In this document: positions 14,291 to 16,449 of the stretch, in pieces
How the letters are laid out: each line of letters opens with the position of its first letter
How positions within the stretch are numbered: position 1 is the first letter of the stretch
Assembly: GCA_035282865.1 (NCBI GenBank)
Contig: DATEVB010000006.1
Span: 1 to 16,449, forward strand
DNA: 16,449 bases
Direction: 5' to 3'
From: UBA4744 sp035282865
GTDB lineage: Bacteria; Actinomycetota; Acidimicrobiia; Spongiisociales; UBA4744
Position numbers and translations under genes: made by a program
Notes under the pieces: generated by a model
Databases searched by the model: none
What the model saw: the letters and a program-made list of their open reading frames with translations, nothing else
Told to the model about the DNA's origin: nothing

Positions 14291-14623
14291 TCATGCCTCC
14301 CCGCTCTGTCCGGCAGGTAGAACGAGTTCGACGAGCGCGGTAACCGCTTCCGGTAGGTACGGTGCTGCCTCATCGGCAACGGCCGCCCTTCGGCCTTCGC
14401 CGTTGTCTGCAATCTGCCTGGCGTCAGCACGCGCCGCCTCCAGAGCCTCCTGGTGGCGCCGGTTGGCGACATGTCTGCCGTGTTCCTCGGCCTCGACGAG
14501 CAAGCCGGCAACACGAGCCTTTGCCTCATTGACTTCCTGCTCGGCGCAACGGCGGGCGTTCTCAACGAGCTCGGCTGCCGCCCGTTCCGCTTCCCGAATC
14601 GTTATCAGCGGAGATTCGCTCAT
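14291..14623 (-). CDS. atpH: V/A-type ATPase subunit G/H (peripheral stalk coiled coil)
   Basis: A 110-residue protein that is almost entirely a charged, Ala/Glu/Arg-rich coiled coil (about residues 8-85), with a short hydrophobic C-terminus (EAVTALVELVLP). This is the G (Thermus) or H (archaeal) stalk subunit that pairs with E. Sequence identity in this family is weak; the call rests on coiled-coil character, length (Thermus and archaeal homologues about 100-120) and position directly before the I gene, as in Thermus. ATG 14623 overlaps the D stop (ATGA). Confidence 0.85.
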   Translation of the reverse strand: MSESPLITIREAERAAAELVENARRCAEQEVNEAKARVAGLLVEAEEHGRHVANRRHQEALEAARADARQIADNGEGRRAAVADEAAPYLPEAVTALVELVLPAGQSGEA

Positions 14624-15264
14624 GAGTGAACCAATCGCCGAGGCTTCGCCTTGCGCTGCTTGACCCGCTTGAGGCGGAAATGGTCCTGGCGTTCCCGCTC
14701 CTCGAGCACCGATTGGATCTGTTTCCGTTCGGCAACGAGTCGCGGGATCACAGCAAACTCCATGGCGTTGACCCGTCGGGTCGTCTTACCGATCTCGTCG
14801 GCGAGGCGCCGCAGCCGGATCTCGGTGGTCGCCACTGCCAGGATGAGGTCGAGCTGTGCTTCGTATGCTTCCGCGACGGCGTCGATTCGAGGCCCGGTAC
14901 CCGTCAGGCTGTATCCACGGCCGGTCCGGGGCTTTCCGACGGGCTCATGGTCGATCCGCGCAACCCGGACGCCCATGATGGAGGTCGTGCTTGCTGTGAG
15001 GGGGATCTCGCCTCTCGTGGCGACGGCCGCTGAGAGGACGGATTCCGGTCCGTCGCTCGCTTCCGTAATCGCCAACAGCCGGCGCCCTTGGGCCGCAGAT
15101 CGTTCGAGGGCGTCGGTGCCGCCCAGGACGACGTTGGCGACCCGGCGGAATTCTTCCAGAAGCTGATCCCGCTTTTCGCTGAGCAGGTCTCTGCCCTGAA
15201 CGGCAAGATCGATCTGCGCACGACGAATGAGGAGTTCCGTTCGGGTGGCGCTGACTTGCTCCAC
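14620..15264 (-). CDS. atpD: V/A-type ATPase subunit D (central shaft)
   Basis: A 214-residue D subunit, the long antiparallel coiled-coil shaft that rotates inside A3B3. The N-terminal ATRTELLIRRAQIDLAVQGRDLLSEKRDQLL and the C-terminal EIRLRRLADEIGKTTRRVNAMEFAVIPRL match the family's two long helices; the RRVNALE-like string is especially diagnostic. The tail is very basic (RVKQRKAKPRR). GTG 15264 is the start, with GGAGGAAAGG ending 6 bases upstream; an in-frame ATG at 15411 adds 49 residues with no homology to the family. It heads the operon here, whereas in Thermus D is the last gene. A promoter is expected in 15265-15500; TTGGTC and TATGGAT occur there but at poor spacing. Confidence 0.92.
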   Translation of the reverse strand: MEQVSATRTELLIRRAQIDLAVQGRDLLSEKRDQLLEEFRRVANVVLGGTDALERSAAQGRRLLAITEASDGPESVLSAAVATRGEIPLTASTTSIMGVRVARIDHEPVGKPRTGRGYSLTGTGPRIDAVAEAYEAQLDLILAVATTEIRLRRLADEIGKTTRRVNAMEFAVIPRLVAERKQIQSVLEERERQDHFRLKRVKQRKAKPRRLVHS

Positions 15265-15483
15265 GGAATGCCTTTCCTCCCAAGTTTGATCGCTTTGGAC
15301 GGCCAGATCAGGCTTCCTTCGGCACTTTGTGACGGGCCGTTCGGCCCTCGATGGCCATCCGCCGACTTCACGTCCACGGCCGAAATCCATAGGTGGAGCG
15401 GCTTGGACCAAGGGATTCCAATGATCGATGGTGAACAGGTGACCTCTCTTCTGTGGAATGGCGACGGTTTCGTCTACCCCGCT

Positions 15484-15511
15484 CTGATCAAACGGTGCTT
15501 CCTGGTACGCT
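15484..15511 (+). promoter_or_regulatory. Possible promoter of the tRNA-Val gene
   Basis: CTGATC (15484-15489) and TACGCT (15506-15511), spaced by 16 bases, lie 12 bases before the mature tRNA 5' end. The -35 is weak, so this remains a suggestion. Confidence 0.35.
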
Positions 15512-15523
15512 TCCCATCCGCCA

Positions 15524-15596
15524 GGGCGTTTAGCTCAGTTGGGAGAGCGCTGCCCTTACAAGGCAGAGGTCGGCGGTTCGAGCCCGTCAACGCCCA
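15524..15596 (+). tRNA. tRNA-Val (anticodon UAC)
   Basis: A full cloverleaf folds: acceptor GGGCGTT/AACGCCC (7 of 7 pairs), D arm GCTC/GAGC with AGTTGGGA loop, anticodon stem CTGCC/GGCAG with loop CTTACAA (anticodon TAC at 15557-15559, decoding GUA and related valine codons), variable loop AGGTC, T arm GGCGG/CCGTC with loop TTCGAGC (one G-U pair). The discriminator base is A. CCA is not encoded (ACGAA follows), so it must be added enzymatically. It lies divergent from the ATPase operon and next to an integrase relic. Confidence 0.96.
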
Positions 15597-15600
15597 CGAA

Positions 15601-15630
15601 CAAGAATCCCTGCTCAGAGGGGGTTTCTTG
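15601..15630 (+). terminator. Hairpin after the tRNA, probable terminator
   Basis: CAAGAATCCC (15601-15610) pairs with GGGTTTCTTG (15621-15630) except for one T/T mismatch, around a 10-base loop. The 3' arm is T-rich, but there is no run of T after it. Position just beyond the tRNA suggests a terminator; it could also be part of the old attachment region. Confidence 0.5.
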
Positions 15631-15634
15631 GTGT

Positions 15635-16055
15635 CTACGGTCGGATCGAGATGGCGTCGGGGACCGTCTGGGTCCGTCCTGGGTCCGTCACAGTCCGAGT
15701 CCATGCCCCATCGAGGCGCTCGGCGGCGCCAGCGTCGATCCCATCAAAAAGGTGTGCGTAGGTGGTCATGGTGACCATCGGATTGGCATGACCGAGCCGA
15801 TCGGCGATGACTTTCACGTGCGCCTTGAGCGATCAGCATGGCGGCGTGGCTATGTCTGAGGTCGTGACATCGGAGCGGAGCACCAACGGAGGCATCAACA
15901 GCGGGGAGCCAGAACCGCCGGCGCCAGTTGGTACGACGGATCGGGCCGCCCTCAGGGGAGGGGAAGATCCAACCGTCCGGGTCGCTCGACCGGGCGATGT
16001 GCTCGCTCAACTCACGGACCAGGAACTGGGGGAATGCGACCTTACGGACGGACAA
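15635..16055 (-). pseudogene. Tyrosine integrase relic, frameshifted and missing its N-terminal part
   Basis: Two overlapping frames together give the catalytic domain of a phage-type tyrosine recombinase. The first part has SVRKVAFPQFLVRELSEHI, then the box II motif HDLRHSHAAMLIAQGA, containing a catalytic Arg. The second part, in another frame, continues with VKVIADRLGHANPMVTMTTYAHLF, with the box II His in LGH and the nucleophilic Tyr in TYAHLF. The joint is at about 15818, where one base stands in place of a codon between Ala and Val (apparent 2-base loss). The DNA-binding N-terminal half is absent; the frame upstream of 16055 is taken up by tatA. The relic ends 39 bases from the 3' end of tRNA-Val, the classic site of integration. 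It is almost certainly not active. Confidence 0.8.
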
Positions 16056-16296
16056 CTTGCCCCCTCTTCGGCGTAGCGGGGGTCATCGGTGGGCGGCGAT
16101 GGCGGCGACACATCAGCTCAGGGCTCTTGGGCCCGGCGGGTGGCTCCCCTTCGTCGTCCTTTCGGAAGCTCTTGCGGAGTTCCTTGACCAACTCACCTAG
16201 GGACCGGGCAATATTCGGGAGCTTCCTGGCCCCGAAGAACAGCAGCAGAATCACGATGATGATGATCAGTTCGAGGCTGCTGATCCGTCCAAACAT
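16042..16296 (-). CDS. tatA: TatA-like twin-arginine translocase subunit
   Basis: An 84-residue protein with the TatA plan: a short N-terminus, one membrane helix LELIIIIVILLLFF (8-21), the FG hinge at 21-22 followed by ARKLPNIARSLGELVKELRKSF (amphipathic helix, 23-44), then a charged tail. TatA forms the pore through which folded proteins with RR signal peptides leave the cell. Start ATG 16296 with AGGAGG 5 bases upstream. The helix, hinge and amphipathic parts look sound; the last 28 or so residues (after PPAGPKS) are rich in Arg and Pro, not acidic as usual, and overlap the end of the integrase relic by 14 bases, so the natural tail may have been replaced. TatB is less likely given the FFGARKLP hinge. 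tatC is not in the window. Confidence 0.8.
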   Translation of the reverse strand: MFGRISSLELIIIIVILLLFFGARKLPNIARSLGELVKELRKSFRKDDEGEPPAGPKSPELMCRRHRRPPMTPATPKRGQVVRP

Positions 16297-16413
16297 GATG
16301 CCTCCTGCAACGGACCCTACCGACTGGCGGGTCTGCAGGTGGACCTGGCCGGTCGGGAAGCGGCGGCGGCGCTCGCCCGGATCACCAGACGTGCCCGTCG
16401 AAGCGCCGGCACC

Positions 16414-16449
16414 TCAGGTCACGTGCGGCATCACTTCTTCGGCCCACAT
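16414..16449 (-). CDS. C-terminal end of an unidentified protein (continues outside window)
   Basis: The last 11 codons and TGA stop of a gene entering from the right edge, reading MWAEEVMPHVT. Endings such as EEVMPHV occur in several TIM-barrel enzymes (LLM-class flavin oxidoreductases, amidohydrolases), but this is too little to assign. The frame is the only one that stays open to the edge with a natural-looking protein ending. It lies 117 bases upstream of tatA in the same direction. Confidence 0.35.
   Translation of the reverse strand: MWAEEVMPHVT

Noticed and set aside
15807..16076. Plus-strand 89-codon frame opposite the integrase relic
   Set aside because: Antisense to recognisable recombinase motifs; no domain of its own.
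1..16449. CRISPR array, insertion sequence or rRNA
   Set aside because: No regularly spaced repeats, transposase motifs with terminal inverted repeats, or rRNA sequences were seen.

Overview
The window is a high-GC bacterial chromosome segment, almost certainly from an actinomycete (Actinomycetota). The strongest lineage marker is a WhiB-family iron-sulfur regulator, a family confined to this phylum and its phages. Frequent GTG starts and a short SigA/SigB-type sigma factor agree with this. A Thermus-like V/A-type ATPase in an actinomycete, next to a lipoprotein with BNR-like repeats, makes me think of a deep-branching, possibly uncultured class such as Acidimicrobiia, but that placement is inference.

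Layout. Positions 1-1687 (+) hold the end of gnd and a complete zwf, start and stop overlapping: two oxidative pentose-phosphate enzymes that make NADPH. At 1759-3117 (+) is a secreted lipoprotein with BNR/Asp-box-like repeats. About 466 bases without a gene follow, then a YbaK/ProX-type aminoacyl-tRNA deacylase gene (-) facing away from a YihY/BrkB-type membrane protein gene (+). At 5311-5840 (+) is a whiB7-like gene with a compact leader: a promoter, a 26-codon upstream ORF, an intrinsic terminator and a competing antiterminator. This looks like the attenuation arrangement known for whiB7 antibiotic-resistance regulators. A strong hairpin separates it from a convergent sigma-70 gene (5934-6872, -).

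Positions 6924-15264 (-) are one long operon for a complete nine-subunit V/A-type rotary ATPase, in transcription order D, G/H, I, K(c), E, C, F, A, B, with the sigma factor gene just downstream. Almost all junctions overlap (ATGA, GTGA, TGATG). The c-ring gene is the clear exception, with its own spacer and ribosome binding site. The V1 part (A, B, D, F) carries the nucleotide sites and shaft, E and G/H form the peripheral stalks, C couples the shaft to the ring, and I plus K form the ion channel.

Beyond the operon lie a tRNA-Val(UAC) gene (+, 15524-15596), a frameshifted and truncated tyrosine integrase relic whose 3' end abuts the tRNA 3' end (a probable scar of an integrated element), a tatA-like gene (-), and the last codons of an unidentified gene (-) at the right edge.

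The most interesting feature is the whiB7-type leader, where a mutually exclusive terminator/antiterminator pair can be read base by base. No wholly new system was recognised.
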